NCBI GenBank assembly: GCA_029168955.1 | Contig: JAPDOI010001448.1 | Span: 62,001-126,000 of the forward strand | Length of the DNA stretch: 64,000 nucleotides | Direction of reading: 5' to 3' | DNA from: Aplectana chamaeleonis | Lineage: Eukaryota > Nematoda > Chromadorea > Rhabditida > Cosmocercidae | Shown here: piece by piece, positions 1 through 11,430 of the stretch | Position numbering within the stretch: position 1 is the first letter of the stretch | Layout of the letters: each line of letters begins with the position of its first letter | Notes under the pieces: generated by a model | What the model saw: only the letters and a program-made list of their open reading frames with translations | Told to the model about the DNA's origin: nothing | Databases searched by the model: none | Position numbers and translations under genes: made by a program

Positions 1-500
1 TACACGCAATAACTTGCTCTAAAAAGCTGCTCGGTTGCGAAAGTGTAAAAAACAACTCATGTTTTCGACAAAAAGAGCCGAACTGAAAAATAGTCCCGCC
101 GAAGCTTTATGAAGCTTCCTGCACTCATATAACTGAGTTTTGATTTAAATTTGCGGGAGCGGAGCATTAATCACATAAAGATTACTGCATTAATATATTT
201 GTGGTCTCTTAGCGTAGTAGCATAGCGTAGAGTTGCGATTACAGAGGTCAAAAAGGTCAGTTCGGACTATATCGTCGGTGATAGAATCCTTATCTCTAGT
301 GCGACACTGCCCCAGTATCCAATACACCCAGCCCTCGATTTTCTGGAACATGGTTCCGCGTTGAGTGCGTGGATCAAACTTTCGTATTGTGTTACTTCTC
401 GTTGAATGTATGCGAATTTCCGCGAAACAAGTTGCACGACGACACCAGGGCTGGAATTCATGAACTCGTTTGGTCCCGGCACCCGGCAGAGTTTGGTTTG
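1..500. other. No recognised feature
   Basis: I see no gene or repeat I can name here. An open frame on the minus strand (267-614) runs into the inverted repeat that starts at 501; its start lies inside repeat sequence, and its product is not recognisable. Confidence 0.4.
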
Positions 501-3029
501 CTCAGATAATAACACCGGCTGAGCGGGCGGAGATGTAGGATCGCCGGCTGAGCGGGCAGGCTTATTTTGGGGGCGGAGTGTCTTACCGGCTGAGCGGGCG
601 AGCATGCATTTCACCGGCTGAGGGGCATGGCTTTATCGGCTGAGCGGGCAGACATAAATCCACGGCTGAGCATGTCACCGGCTGATCGGGCAGACATAGC
701 ATTACCGGCTGAGGGGCATGACTTTACCGGCTGAGCGGGCAGACACTAAGGCAAACCAGGCTCATGTACGGAGCGGGCGAAATGGACTTCGAACTGATTC
801 GGGTGTTGGCATTCGAACGGGTGGTCATCCACACGATTTGGATCATTGACCCCTCACCCCTTACGGTTCGTTGTGACCGTGGGGACGTGACAGCGGGTCA
901 GTTCATGATTTTTAAAGCAAGGTAAGGCTTGCCGCTTCAGAAATGAAACGCAAGGCTCGAACTTGCTGGGGAATAGGGAGAGCCTACTAGGGGCTTCATC
1001 TAGTCTTGCAGATCGATATCATTCACGTGGTGCTACTAAAACCGGCAGAGCGGACCTCCATTTACCGGCTGAGGGGACAGTGAATGCGGGCTGAGGGGGC
1101 AGCCATTTACCGGCTGAGGGGACAGTGAATGCGGGCTGGGGGGGCCACCACTTGCCGACTGAGCGCTCCACCATTCGCCGGCTGAGGGGGCAGTGAATAC
1201 CGGGGCATGCCCGGGTACTATGTTTACTCAGCCGGTATTGCCTGCCCGTCGGCCGGAGTTACTGCCTGAGTGGTTAGCTGCTCAGCTGGGTCCGAACCGA
1301 ACCAAACCACCACCACGGAGGTGCAGCTATGGGACCCACTCAGGCAGTAACCCGGCCGAGGGCAGGCAATACCGGCTGAGTAAACATTGTACCCGGGCAT
1401 GCCTGGTATTCACTGCCCCCTCAGCCGCCAAATGGTGGAGCGCTCAGCCGGCAAGTGGTGCCCCCTTCAGCCCGCATTCACTGTCCTCCCAGCCGGTAAA
1501 TGGCTGCCCCCTCAGCCCGCATTCACTGTCCCCTCAGCTGGTAAATGGAGGTCCGCTCTGCCGGTATTAGTTGCTTACCACGTGAATGATATCGATCTGC
1601 AAGACTGGATGAAGCCCCTAGTAGGCTCTCCTATTCCCCAGCAAGTTCGAGGCTTGTGTTTCTGAAGCGGCAAGCCTTACCTTGCTTTAAAAATCATGAA
1701 CTGACCCGCTGTCACGTCCCCACGGTCACAACGAACCGTAAGGGGTGAGGGTCACGATCCAAATCTATTGTGGATGACCATCCGTTCGAATGCCAACACC
1801 CGAATCAGCCGAAGTCATTTGCTCGCCATCCGCCATGAGCCTGGTTTCTACAGTGTCTGCCCGCTCAGCCCATTGTAAAACTATGCCCCTCGGCCGGCTG
1901 GCTATGTCTGCTGATCAGCCCGGTGACATGCTCGGCACAAATGGTTGCAACTGCCCACTCCGGCCCGGCCTGAGCACCAGCGTGAAGCAGCGCCGCCAGA
2001 GCCTTTGATGCCACTCTGCCCGCTCCAATGCCGGCAAATGGTTGACATGCTCCAGCCGGTAGATTTATGTCTGGCCGCTCGGCCCATTAGCCTGCCCTCA
2101 GCCCGGTAAAATGCATGCCCGACATATTGGTGAGACACTCCGCCACCAAAATAAGCCTGCCCGCTCAGCCCGGCAGGCCTACTTCTCCGCCCGCTCGGCC
2201 GGTGTTGTATCTGAGCACCTGCGGAGTGCAGTTACATAGGACCCACTCAGGCAGTAACTCCGGCCGAGGGGCAGGCAGCATCTCGGCTGAGTAAACATTG
2301 TACCCAGGCATGCCCCCATTCCTGCCCCCTCAGCCGGCAAATGAGAGTCAGAGCCACTCAGCACAGCAAGTGGTGGCCCCCTTCAGCCCGCATTCACTGT
2401 CCCCTCAGCCGGTAAATGGCTGCCCCTCAGCCCCGCATTCACTGTCCCCTCAGCCGGTAAATGGAGGTCCGCTCTGCCAGTTATTAGTAGTTGCTTACCA
2501 CGTGAATGATATCGATCTGCAAGACTGGATGAAGCCCCTAGTAGGCTCTCCCTATTCCCAGCAAGTTCGAGGCTGCGTTTCATTTCTGAAGCGGCAAGCC
2601 TTACCTGCTTCAAAAATCATGAACTGACAGCCGCTGTCACGTCCCCACAGTCACAACGAACCGTAAAGGGGTGAGGGTCAATGATCCAAATCGTGTGGAT
2701 GACCATCACTTTCAGTGCCAACACCCGAATCAGCTTTAAAGTCCATTTCACCGCTCCGTACATGCAGGCCTGGTTTGCTTTAGTGTCTGCCCGCTCAGCC
2801 GGTAAAGTCATGCCCCTCAGCCGGTAATGCTATGTCTGCCCGATCAGCCGGTGACATGCTCAGCCGTGGATTTATGTCTGCCCGCTCAGCCGATAAAGCC
2901 ATACCCCTCAGCCGGTAAAATGCATGCTCGCCCGCTCCAGCCGGTAAGACACTCCGCCCCCAAAATAAGCCTGCCCGCTCAGCCGGCGAGCCTACATCTC
3001 CGCCGCTCAGCCGGTGTTATTATCTGAGC
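501..3029. mobile_element. Composite foldback element made of three ~0.8 kb modules
   Basis: Three copies of one module are visible: 501-1273 (reverse orientation), about 1331-2216 and about 2217-3029 (both forward). The outer ends are inverted copies of each other, beginning CTCAGATAATAACACC on the left and ending in its complement on the right. Each module carries a cluster of the short motif CCGCTCAGCCGGTAA and variants at irregular spacing, a unique core (around 860-1010, 1590-1740 and 2490-2660), and a second smaller motif cluster. The copies differ by scattered substitutions and small indels, so the element is not very recent. No transposase is encoded; the 60-125 residue open frames are by-products of the repeats. 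A non-autonomous foldback DNA transposon is the likeliest reading. Confidence 0.7.
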
Positions 3030-5227
3030 AGGCGTAGCCAGTCCTGGAATAACCCTGGCGACGATGAAGCGCTGGTTTGCAAAGCTTCCAGCCGAAGCGT
3101 TCGTGAATCCCAACCGTGATCCAATGTGCGAAATGAACAGCTGGTTCCGATCCTTCTATGTTGATAAACCATTCAAAAGCTGCCGAGCTCGTGCTGCCCA
3201 ATGTGGCGTTGAAGGTTTTGTTTATTTATTTGATATACGCCCTCTCGAGGCATGCTGTAACAGAGAAATCAAAAATCAAAATCCAAGTATTGACAAAAAG
3301 AAAACAAAAGAACACAAAAAAATCAAATAAGCACATGACATCGTTGAACAACACATCAACAAGGAGCGTCAACTTGCAGAGACAGCAATTCGCAAAGGCT
3401 CAGGTAAATGAAGCAGATCAGGATAAAGTCGGTGAGAGGAATTCCCCGGGAACGCTCGAAGCTATTAGTAAGTTAGCTCCTGGAAGAAGTGCCCTTGGGG
3501 TCAGGTATCACCGGCTTCATATCTTCACAACGATACCGCTTCCCTTGGAATTTGTGTGATTCATAGCAATACCTGTACACCACCAAGAATATCTGGGCAC
3601 AGCGAATATTCGAATATTTTGAATAATTTGGAGTTTCGGCTTAATATCAGAATGTATTCAAACCGTTTCTGTTTCTAAGTATTACTTCAGGGCGCAAAGG
3701 CTTCGCAATTCATCAAAGGGTAGAATTATACCCTTTCATAAAACTAACGAAGCTCTTGGTTTATTCCTAAATTACTCGAATAGTCGAATAGTTTCGAATA
3801 AATGTTAATTGCAATTTGATGAATAACAAGAAATATGCTCTGTCCTTAAAGGCGTCGTTCGCAATGGAATTCGTTCTGCATTTTTCAATGTATAATGGAA
3901 GCTCCTAGTATCCTACACCATAGCCACGTTAGAGAGAACCGCGCAAAGTTACTGAAAACTGCTTTTTTCTGGACCCTATTGCTTCGTTTTCAAACCCAAG
4001 CCAACCAATCGTCGCATGAGAAAGGAACAGTCGATCGCTACGAGTCGCTCTGTTGACCCGCAGTCTCCCGATCAAATCCGATCATCACTTTCTTTCAGCT
4101 GATTTCTGGGGGAGAAAATATTGGCCGATGTGTGCAGGAAAGTCTGTCATGTTTTATAATCATATGACATATATTTCACCAATCTTCCACTCAATTGTAC
4201 TATATCACTTGCTGATCAATTACTTTCTTTTCTCATTTGGTGGGGAAAAATTCAATTACACATCTGATTATTCGAATATTGGAATTGCCCAAGTATAACC
4301 AAGATCCAACAAATGAAGTTGTAGCACGACTCTCTTCTCTTGATTTTCATCTTGTCATAGTTCAACCATTACTTCCCCCATTTCCGGCCACATCCGCGAG
4401 CATGGCAGATAGAGGTAACAGAAAGAGCTTCCTGTTCGGGCCTTATATGTAGCATAGCTACTCGTGTGTCGATTCCTCGTGGTTGGACGCTTATGAAAAA
4501 GCTGGCTACCTGATACCACAAAGAGCGACTTTCTAGCACACCATGACCGAGGCTGTTTTTTCTCAAATACGCTTTCTTGACTTTCGAATCTCAGAAGAGT
4601 TGAGCTGACCAAGGAATAACAAAAAATGTGTCGGAAGCACTCAACCTCTTCTTTTACATAATTCTAATCGCTAGAGTAGCCATTCGGAGAAGCGTAAAAG
4701 ACAGTTTGTGCCTTTCTATTTGAAACGTTTTAACTTCCTATTTGTAATGATGCTATAATTGAATAGTTGAAATTTCTCTGTCCAAAGTTGATTTTGTTTT
4801 GTTGAACAGAAAAAGAGGTTATTCTTCTGATGAGATTAACATTGTTGACGAGATAGCACTTCCTATTGGACTGATTTGCTCTACTGCTACCCCTCTTCAT
4901 TCAGCGTTCCTTCCAGTTTTCCTATTCTCATAGGATCCTCATTGATGTTTTGGGTATTAATGGCAGTGTTCACAGCAAGGAAATTCATTTCGTTTTCCAG
5001 GCAACAGAAAAGGAAACAGAAAACGATAACCTATCTTCCGTTTCGTTCCCAAACACTATACGGAAAATAGGGAAAGGTGTATGGTCCCCCCTGGAACTCG
5101 TCAGTAGTGATCAATGGGCCATCTTATGGTGTTTACATGATTTCAGAAAATGGGTCAGCTTCGATATGGTTTGCTGCTATTAATTTAACGCTAACGAACA
5201 AATTTTCACTTACAAGGAAGCCAATTT
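3030..5227. other. No recognised gene
   Basis: About 2.2 kb without a feature I can name. Around 3600-3830 there are AT-rich runs of TTCGAATATT-type sequence that also occur near 17.37 and 17.52 kb. An open frame at 3064-3330 and another at 3158-3559 overlap in different frames and have no recognisable product. Confidence 0.4.
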
Positions 5228-5652
5228 TAGTCAGCCTGGCCATTCCGAATAAAATGTACTTTACTAGAATCATTTTCAGCGTAGAATCTCATGACGGTCT
5301 TCGCAGCTGCTAAAAGCGCTTCTGAAAAAGTTATACGTGTTTTCTAAACCCTGGCGGCAAGGTTCCTATTGGACTGATTTGCGCAGCACATGAACACCCA
5401 TTTGGGAGCAAAACCTACCATAGCATTTCGCAAAACAACAAATGGACTTCAATATTGTATTCACCACTCCGGATAAAAATTTTTGAGTCAAATCTGAGAC
5501 TTTGACCCAACTACGGTATACCCACCGTAATCTACGGTGGTCTGCCGGAAATTGATAAACGGATCTCAGATTCGTGCTCGGCACCCCAAAGAACCCCCAA
5601 AGTAATAATTTGAGCCACATCTATCGTAGCACTTCGGAAATGGTCAAAATAT
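5228..5652 (+). repeat. Dispersed repeat, copy 1
   Basis: This stretch is clearly related to 40031-40650. Shared landmarks include AGTCAGCCTGGC near the left end, the GAGTC...TCCGAGAC segment, and the repeated TACCGTAATCTACGG type text. A looser relative lies at 39000-39260, and the left part recurs inverted at 41035-41135. There is no coding potential I trust. Confidence 0.6.
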
Positions 5653-5940
5653 GCCAGGAATATGGGCAGCAGGCTTAGATTGCCCCCGCAAGAGGTGATT
5701 CTGCTGGGACAGGGGCTGTCTACACACCGAGGGAGTTGTCCCGTTTTTGCTGTTTGAAACTTCACGCCAATCAACGCGAGCGAAGTGGTCCCGAGTGGAA
5801 TAATAGCTGCAGAGGCGAGAGAACTCCTCCCTCGGTGCGTAGAGAGCCCCTGTCCCGATTCTGCTAGCCTGCTGCCCATATTCCTAGCTTATTTCGACTT
5901 CGTCATCCTTGAGTTTACAGGAATATGGGCAGTAGGCTGG
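5653..5940. repeat. Short repeat around a MITE
   Basis: A ~20-bp sequence, CAGGAATATGGGCAGCAGG, stands at about 5654, is inverted at about 5867-5886, and returns in forward orientation at 5919-5938. The Mutator-like MITE at 5706-5856 sits between the first two copies, so it probably inserted into an older inverted repeat. Confidence 0.55.
5706..5856. mobile_element. Mutator-like MITE with a 9-bp target duplication
   Basis: A 151-bp element whose ends are inverted copies of GGGACAGGGGCT followed by TCTAC and CACCGAGGGAG. It is flanked on both sides by a perfect 9-bp duplication, GATTCTGCT (5697-5705 and 5857-5865). Nine-base duplications are typical of Mutator-like elements. It is too short to code for a transposase. 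A second, more diverged copy lies at 32071-32223. Confidence 0.8.
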
Positions 5941-6793
5941 CGAAAACACTTGAATAACAGTGACGGGCAATCTGATACATTCTGCGCGGCCGCGCCCGCT
6001 TCAACTCAGCGCCGCCCGTATTAATCATCGCAGCCTTGACGGTACGTATATGAGTAGAGCATGACCTAGTCAGAAGGCAGGGATGTTGCTGATGGAGTAT
6101 CGGTGGAGACGAAATTTGAAACAACCTACCACATGGGCTTTAGAACATCACCTCTACAGTTCTGCAAAAAATTTACCTCACATCTCTCTAAAAATCAATT
6201 GAGCAACAAGGAATTACAAAAATTATTTAAAATTTCTGATCTACGCCGACTGGCTAATTTGTCTGGGTACAGAGGTATTATTGCTCTATGTAGCGATCAC
6301 CTCCATCTCCGTTTTTTACGTTTTTTCAGAGTTTAGAAGCAGACGTGAAAAAAAGAGAGTTCATGGAGGACGAGGAATACATTTGATATGACTCCAGAGC
6401 AGATACATCAAAAGAATTGACTCGTTAGTAATCCGAATTCTCCAAGGAAACCCAACTTTCGTTGAAAAACCGTCTGCATCATTTGGGTCAAGGTGAGCTG
6501 CTAAATAGATAGATCTTTGAAGTCTAGATTAGTGTAAAATACGACGTTCCTGCGAAGGGGTTCTTTAAAGAACAAGAGGAGGTAAAGAAGGTAAGAAGAT
6601 GAGGAATTCAAGGAAAAAGACGTGAGCGCATGCATTCACTCAAATACACTACTTCCTCGATTTCATCACTGACAACTAGCCCCTGGTGTACATAGAAGGT
6701 AATCGGTGACAGATCCTAAGGGCTAGCAGAACCCGAATTCGTGCCAGGAGTGGCCGAACACTCGGAAAGGAATGAACGAGAATTCTGAATCAG
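5941..6793. other. No recognised gene
   Basis: Apparently single-copy sequence. A 77-codon open frame at 6103-6336 has no recognisable product and no clear splice context. Confidence 0.35.
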
Positions 6794-7054
6794 CGCCGCC
6801 TACACATTCCTGATGGTATTTTGTGCAAACAGTGTCGGCATTCACATGAAGAGTTTTATGGTGACCAGTCGTGTAGTCGAGGGCCTGAATGGATTGACGA
6901 TGGCCACTTCAGTTGTGAAAAACGGCCAATGTACGTTAGTTCAATCAAATCGGATGGGACAAAAACCGCTCTGTGGTCGTGCGACAATGGCCGCGCCAAA
7001 GTGGATTTTTTCCTGATTATCGAACCTCTTATCGAATCACTTCAATCAAGCTGA
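6794..7054 (+). CDS. Candidate exon of a cysteine-rich protein
   Basis: An open frame of 86 codons follows a possible splice acceptor (TTCTGAATCAG ending at 6793) and ends at a TGA at 7052-7054. The first in-frame start-like codon is near 6821, so an internal or terminal exon is likelier than a whole gene. The peptide has spaced cysteines, including CKQC near its start and further cysteines in SCS, FSCEK and WSCDN contexts, which suggests a disulphide-rich or metal-binding extracellular module. I do not recognise the family. The codon pattern is gene-like, but no partner exon can be placed: a 59-codon frame just downstream (7067-7246) runs into a MITE. It could equally be a chance frame or a relic. 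Confidence 0.3.
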   Translation, partial: RRLHIPDGILCKQCRHSHEEFYGDQSCSRGPEWIDDGHFSCEKRPMYVSSIKSDGTKTALWSCDNGRAKVDFFLIIEPLIESLQSS

Positions 7055-7218
7055 GAACATGTTTACATGCAAAAAGTGATCTTTTTCAATGTGTTCAAGA
7101 GCCGCCGGTCACTTTTCGTCGACACGTTCTGCAAAAATGCTCCATTGGTCAATCCAAGATCTCCCTCCATTCGTCATCAAGTATCGGATTCATGGGGAGG
7201 CTATCTCGAAGGCACCAT

Positions 7219-7706
7219 TAAAGGCAAAGTGCACCCTCAGATATGAATTTCATGGTTTTTATTTAATTGTGAAGTAGACCCCTTCTAAATAACACGTGCC
7301 AAGTGCGAGATCTCAATTCCTCCATATAAGCGAGATATAAGGGACCACCACAGGACCGACCCCTTCGCTTTGCACCACTGGCCACACCCCTTATTAGATT
7401 TCCGAACTCGATAGCGGCTAGATGGATGGATTCTTAGCAATTCGTCTTTCTTCAGTCCATTGCCGGAATGTCTCCTTATCCTGGCTCGCTCACACGCAAC
7501 GATTGCGAATGAAGAGAAAAACAGACCTGAGAAAACTCGTCCACCAATTTTTCACCCTCAAATAATAGCCATCTCCAAGGAGCCATAACTCTGTTATTAG
7601 GGGGTCTTGGAAGGTTTCAGATATACCACTAAGATTAGCGTGTGGCTCTGTACAAGATAAGCATAAAATTTCAAAAATAATAAAATGGGTGTTCTATGCC
7701 TTTAAA
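7219..7706 (+). mobile_element. TTTAAA-type MITE, family M1, copy a
   Basis: The left end is TTAAAGGCAAAGTGCACCC and the right end is the inverted GGGTGTTCTATGCCTTTAAA. The interior is shared with copies at 8169-8626, 9286-9779 and 20026-20490: the segment around ACACGTGCCAAGTGCGAG, then CTCGTCCACCAATTTTTC, then AGCCATAACTCTGTT. No coding capacity. It is joined directly to the next element through one TTTAAA. Confidence 0.8.
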
Positions 7707-8174
7707 GACAGTACCCACAATAAATCTCATTTTTGAGTTTTCAGTATGAAACACTACGCTGACAGCTCCTGGAGGGGATAGAGACGAAAAATGCAGTGAG
7801 AACTGGCCAGAAGTTCATAAAAACGGCCACGAACTGATCACTCCGTCAGCCCAGTACGCCTGCTTAGCTCGCCCCCCTCGTTCTCAAGAGATTGCGGCGC
7901 CGTGGACTTTTTCGATGGCAAATTTCCAGGCAACTCCGCCACATACAGCCTGATCGATTCGCGCACGTTTCGCCAATAGCGCCCGCTTGCGAAAATAGCA
8001 GTGTGCTTAAGCTCGTCCACGTCCTGAACCTGTACGTACGTTAGAAACTGCTATTTTAGCTTATTCTAAGCGCCTTTCTTCGTTGTTTCTTCTAAATTTG
8101 TTAACTCACTATCATACAACCTAATTATTGAATCGGACTCGAATATGGTATTCATCGTGAACACTGCCTTTAAA
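7701..8174. mobile_element. TTTAAA-type MITE, family M2
   Basis: It begins TTTAAAGACAGTACCCACAA and ends with the inverted ATCGTGAACACTGCCTTTAAA-type sequence. The right end matches the ends of the small element at 10602-10795. It shares its left TTTAAA with copy M1a and its right TTTAAA with copy M1b, so the three elements form a chain. A 60-codon minus-strand frame (7838-8020) has no recognisable product. Confidence 0.65.
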
Positions 8175-8626
8175 GGCACAGTACACCCTCAGATATGAAT
8201 TTTGAGATTTTCATGGAATTGTGTAGAAGACCCCTCCTGTATAACACGTGCCAGATGCGAGATCTCAATTCCTCCAAATAAGCGAGATATAAGCGACCAC
8301 CACAGGCCCGACCCCCTAACAGATTTTCGGACTCGATAGCGGCTCAATGGATGGATGAATTCCAATAAGTCGTCGTTCTTCAGCCCATTGCTGGGCTATC
8401 TCCTTATCCTGGCTCGCTCTCGAACAACGATTGCGAATGCAGAGAAATACAGGCCTGAGACAACTCGTCCACCAATTTTCACCCTCAAAATCTAGGCATC
8501 TTTGAAGAGCCATAACTCTGTTCAAAGGGGGTCTTGGACGATTTTAGAGATACCTCTGTGATCGGCTCAATCCAAGATAAGCATGAAATCCGAGGATTAA
8601 TTTTTTGGGTGTCCTGTGCCTTTAAA
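8169..8626 (+). mobile_element. TTTAAA-type MITE, family M1, copy b
   Basis: Ends are TTTAAAGGCACAGTACACCC and the inverted GGGTGTCCTGTGCCTTTAAA, about 20 bp with one or two mismatches. The interior is highly similar to copies a, c and d. It is the third link of the chain that starts at 7219. Confidence 0.85.
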
Positions 8627-8735
8627 GACAGCAGACAAGCTCAAAAAAACTGCTGAGTTAATTCCGTTTCTGAGGTAGTATGGCTCCTAGTAGAATGCTT
8701 ACGCCGTTGGAAGCGTGAAAAACGAGTGGAAACTA

Positions 8736-9021
8736 TACTTGTTCCGAATCGAATAATCGGATGAATATCCGACTGTTTAAGTCGGATAAAAAAGTCGACT
8801 TTTTATTCGAAAAGTCGGATATTCGAAAAAGTGCGATATCCGACTATAGTCGAAAAGTCGAATATTCGAAAAAGAGCGATATCCGACTACAGTCGAAAAG
8901 TCGAATATTCGAAAAAGTGCGATATCCGACTATAGTCGAAAAGTCGAATATTCGAAAAAGTACGATATCCGACTATAGTCGAAAAGTCGGATATTCGAAA
9001 TGAATTTTATTTGGAACAAGT
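8736..9021. mobile_element. Minisatellite inside terminal inverted repeats (43-bp units)
   Basis: Perfect 14-bp inverted ends, ACTATACTTGTTCC and GGAACAAGTATAGT, with a possible GGAA duplication outside. Between them, four units of a 43-bp repeat (landmark GCGATATCCGAC at 8833, 8876, 8919 and, as ACGATATCC, 8962) are made of TTCGAA and AGTCG-type text. The 80-codon open frame across it is a product of the repeat. It may be a MITE whose interior has turned into a minisatellite. Confidence 0.7.
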
Positions 9022-9285
9022 ATAGTGGAAACTACTAAATTTGGTAATTCAAATCGGAAAACTTGGCTCTAGGAGTACATCGGCCTCTCTGATTCAACAA
9101 ATTTGTCGCTAATATTCGCCATTTCCACCGCGAGCAGTGTAACTCGTCCACTTTCACCAGATAACAAAAACAATAGTTATTCCTCTGATTGCATACAGTT
9201 TTCGCCGCCTTTTTCGTTAGTTTCCCATACTACCAGCCCCGAACCCTCGATTTATGTCATAAATCAATATCATTTGTCTGCTGCC

Positions 9286-9779
9286 TTTAAAGGCACAGCA
9301 CACCCTCAGACATGAATTTTGTGTTTTTTTATTTGATTGTGTAGTAGACCCCTTCTGTATAACACGTGCCAAGTGCGAGATCTCAATTCCTCCAGATAAG
9401 CGAGATATAAGCGACCACCACAGGCCCGACCCCCTTCACTCACCACCACAGGCCCGACCCCTTTCGAATTTTCGACCTCGATATCAGCTAGATGGATGGA
9501 TGAAATCTTGAGAACTCGTGTTCTTCAGTCCATTGCCGGATCGTCTACTTATCCTGGCTCGCTCTCGCGCAACGATCGCGAATGAAAAGAGATACAGGCC
9601 TGAGACAACTCGTCCACCAATTTTTCACCCTTAAAATCTATTCATTTTTGAAGAGCCATAACTCTGTTCATAGGCGGTCTTGGACGATTTCAGAGATATC
9701 ACTGTGATCAGCGTATGACCCTTTCCAAGATAAGCATAAAAACTCAAAAATAATTTTCTGGGTGTCCTGTGCCTTTAAA
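9286..9779 (+). mobile_element. TTTAAA-type MITE, family M1, copy c
   Basis: Both ends carry the full palindrome-like TGCCTTTAAAGGC border, with TTTAAAGGCACAGCACACCC on the left and GGGTGTCCTGTGCCTTTAAA on the right. It carries a short internal duplication of the ACCACCACAGGCCCGACCCC segment (9413-9462). No coding capacity. Confidence 0.85.
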
Positions 9780-10601
9780 GGCGGCCGGCGTACGCGCAAG
9801 GAACCACATCCAATTTTTCGCTATTTCCTTTCTTTGGATCTTGTCAGAAATATTCGCAAAGTCAGAGACAACAACACGGCATCCACAAGATGTTGAAGGC
9901 GATGGAAAATGTCTCTATGTTCTAAAAAAGTAGGCATCCACGGGCACAGTCGATCACCTGGCACTGGGTAGAGCAGACCATGCGGTCGCTGCGGACCTGT
10001 GAACACTGGCGCGTCTTTGTGCACAGCAGTTAGGCTCACGCTGTGATGTTCAGGGCCGCAGTTTCAAGTGTCGGAAATGGAGGGGACGCAGCCCACACCA
10101 ACCAACGAGCCAAATGTCGATATTCAGCGGTAAAAATTGCAAAAATTAATAGCGTAGAGTTATACTAAAGAAAACATTGAAAATTCGTTCAAAAATATGA
10201 AATTAGTTCATTTCCAAAATTATCAAATTAGCTAAATTTTTATCGATATGAAGATCACACCAATCTGGGAGCAAGGTCATGCAGACCCCGGCGAGGCTAC
10301 GCAATCCCCCCCACTTAAACGCCGAAATTCTTGAAAAATGTCCAAATCTTTAATGTCCCCAGATTGCCAAAAAAAATTTAGTTTTTGCAGTGGAAAGTTT
10401 TTTATGTTAAATTTCTCATTTCATAAACACTGCACTCCGTGCCTTACTCATGAGCCTCGGAAAGTGTAGTTTTGCCTTGCTCCATCCGAAGATCCGCGGC
10501 TTCCGCGCTCCAAGGTCACCGACGTGGCTCGCTTTGGCTTTGGAGCGCGTTATTTTTCGACGGCTCTCCGCAATGCAATTTGAAATATTGCCCTTAACTG
10601 C
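9780..10601. other. No recognised gene
   Basis: A minus-strand frame of 72 codons (9821-10039) reads somewhat like protein but ends without a recognisable domain. The rest is AT-rich and shows nothing I can name. Confidence 0.35.
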
Positions 10602-10795
10602 CCTAAAGGCAGTGTTCACGATAAAATGAACAGGCGGGATGGCTGTTCATTATCCTCAACTACAGATGATGATAGAGAATACTTTAGCTTGCTCTAGCCA
10701 ATGGAAGAGATTGTCATTCTCTAATCATTATTCATAATCAAAAGCAATGAACAGCCAGCGCGGCCATTCATTCTATCGTGAACACTGCCTTCAAA
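10602..10795. mobile_element. Small TTTAAA-type MITE, family N1
   Basis: A ~190-bp element with ~40-bp imperfect inverted ends that begin AAGGCAGTGTTCACGATA and continue with ATGAAC and GGCTGTTCATT blocks. The right border TTCAAA (a changed TTTAAA) is shared with the next element, so this is the first link of a second chain. Confidence 0.75.
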
Positions 10796-11430
10796 GGCAG
10801 CATACCCGCTCACAAACATGGTTGAGATAACAGCATAAATAGAACCGCCTGGCCCCTACCATGTCGTCAACGGCGTTTGAAACGCTGAAACCATCCAGGT
10901 TGACAGAATTCGAGCATTCCTGTCCTCGCAAGCCTGTGGAACCCCACCGCTACGAATAACAGAATGAAGAGTGAGGCATGTGGAAGCATTTGATGATCTA
11001 GAGTGATAGCCCTATCAAATGAGAGTCTACGAGAGAAACAGCTTGATTTCCCTGTATGTAACTTGTTTACATACCGATTAATTCCCATCCACTTTCAAGA
11101 AAGCCCATCTGCTCCGGCTGGCTTATAAAATGGAGCATTTCATCAGTAAGCAGACATATTATATTCGGGTGAATCAAACCGTTTCTCTGGTAGACTCTCA
11201 TTTGATAGTGCGATCACTCTAAGTTATCTATTGCTTTCACATGCTCCACTCTTCATTCTGTTATTCGTAGGGGTGGGGTTCCACAGGCTTTCGAGACGGA
11301 AATGCTCGAAATCTGTCAACCTGGATGGTTTTCAGCGCTTCAAATGAAGTTGACGACATGGTAGGGGCCAGGCGGTCCTATTTATGCTGTTATCTCAACC
11401 ATGTTTCTGAGCATGTATGCTGCCTTTAAA
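10790..11430. mobile_element. Foldback MITE, family N2, with ~300-bp arms
   Basis: A nearly complete palindrome: the left arm starts AAAGGCAGCATACCCGCTCA and the right arm ends with its complement (ATGCTGCCTTTAAA). The arms extend inward through the segments TCAACCATGTTTGTG (inverted), GGTAGGGGCCAGGCGG, CCACAGGC and CTACGAATAACAGAATGAAG. It shares its borders with N1 on the left and N3 on the right. Confidence 0.85.

Noticed and set aside
267..3027. ORFs of 60-133 codons around the composite foldback
   Set aside because: They follow the repeated CTCAGCCGG text, differ between module copies and have no shared conserved product.
7067..7246. 59-codon ORF starting MQKVIFFNVFKSRRS
   Set aside because: It reads a little like protein but runs into an M1 MITE, and has no recognisable domain or partner exon.
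9286..9779. Assignment of TTTAAA MITEs to piggyBac (TTAA target)
   Set aside because: TTTAAA is palindromic and merges with the element ends, so the true duplication cannot be told. The ends do not start with the usual CCC of piggyBac.
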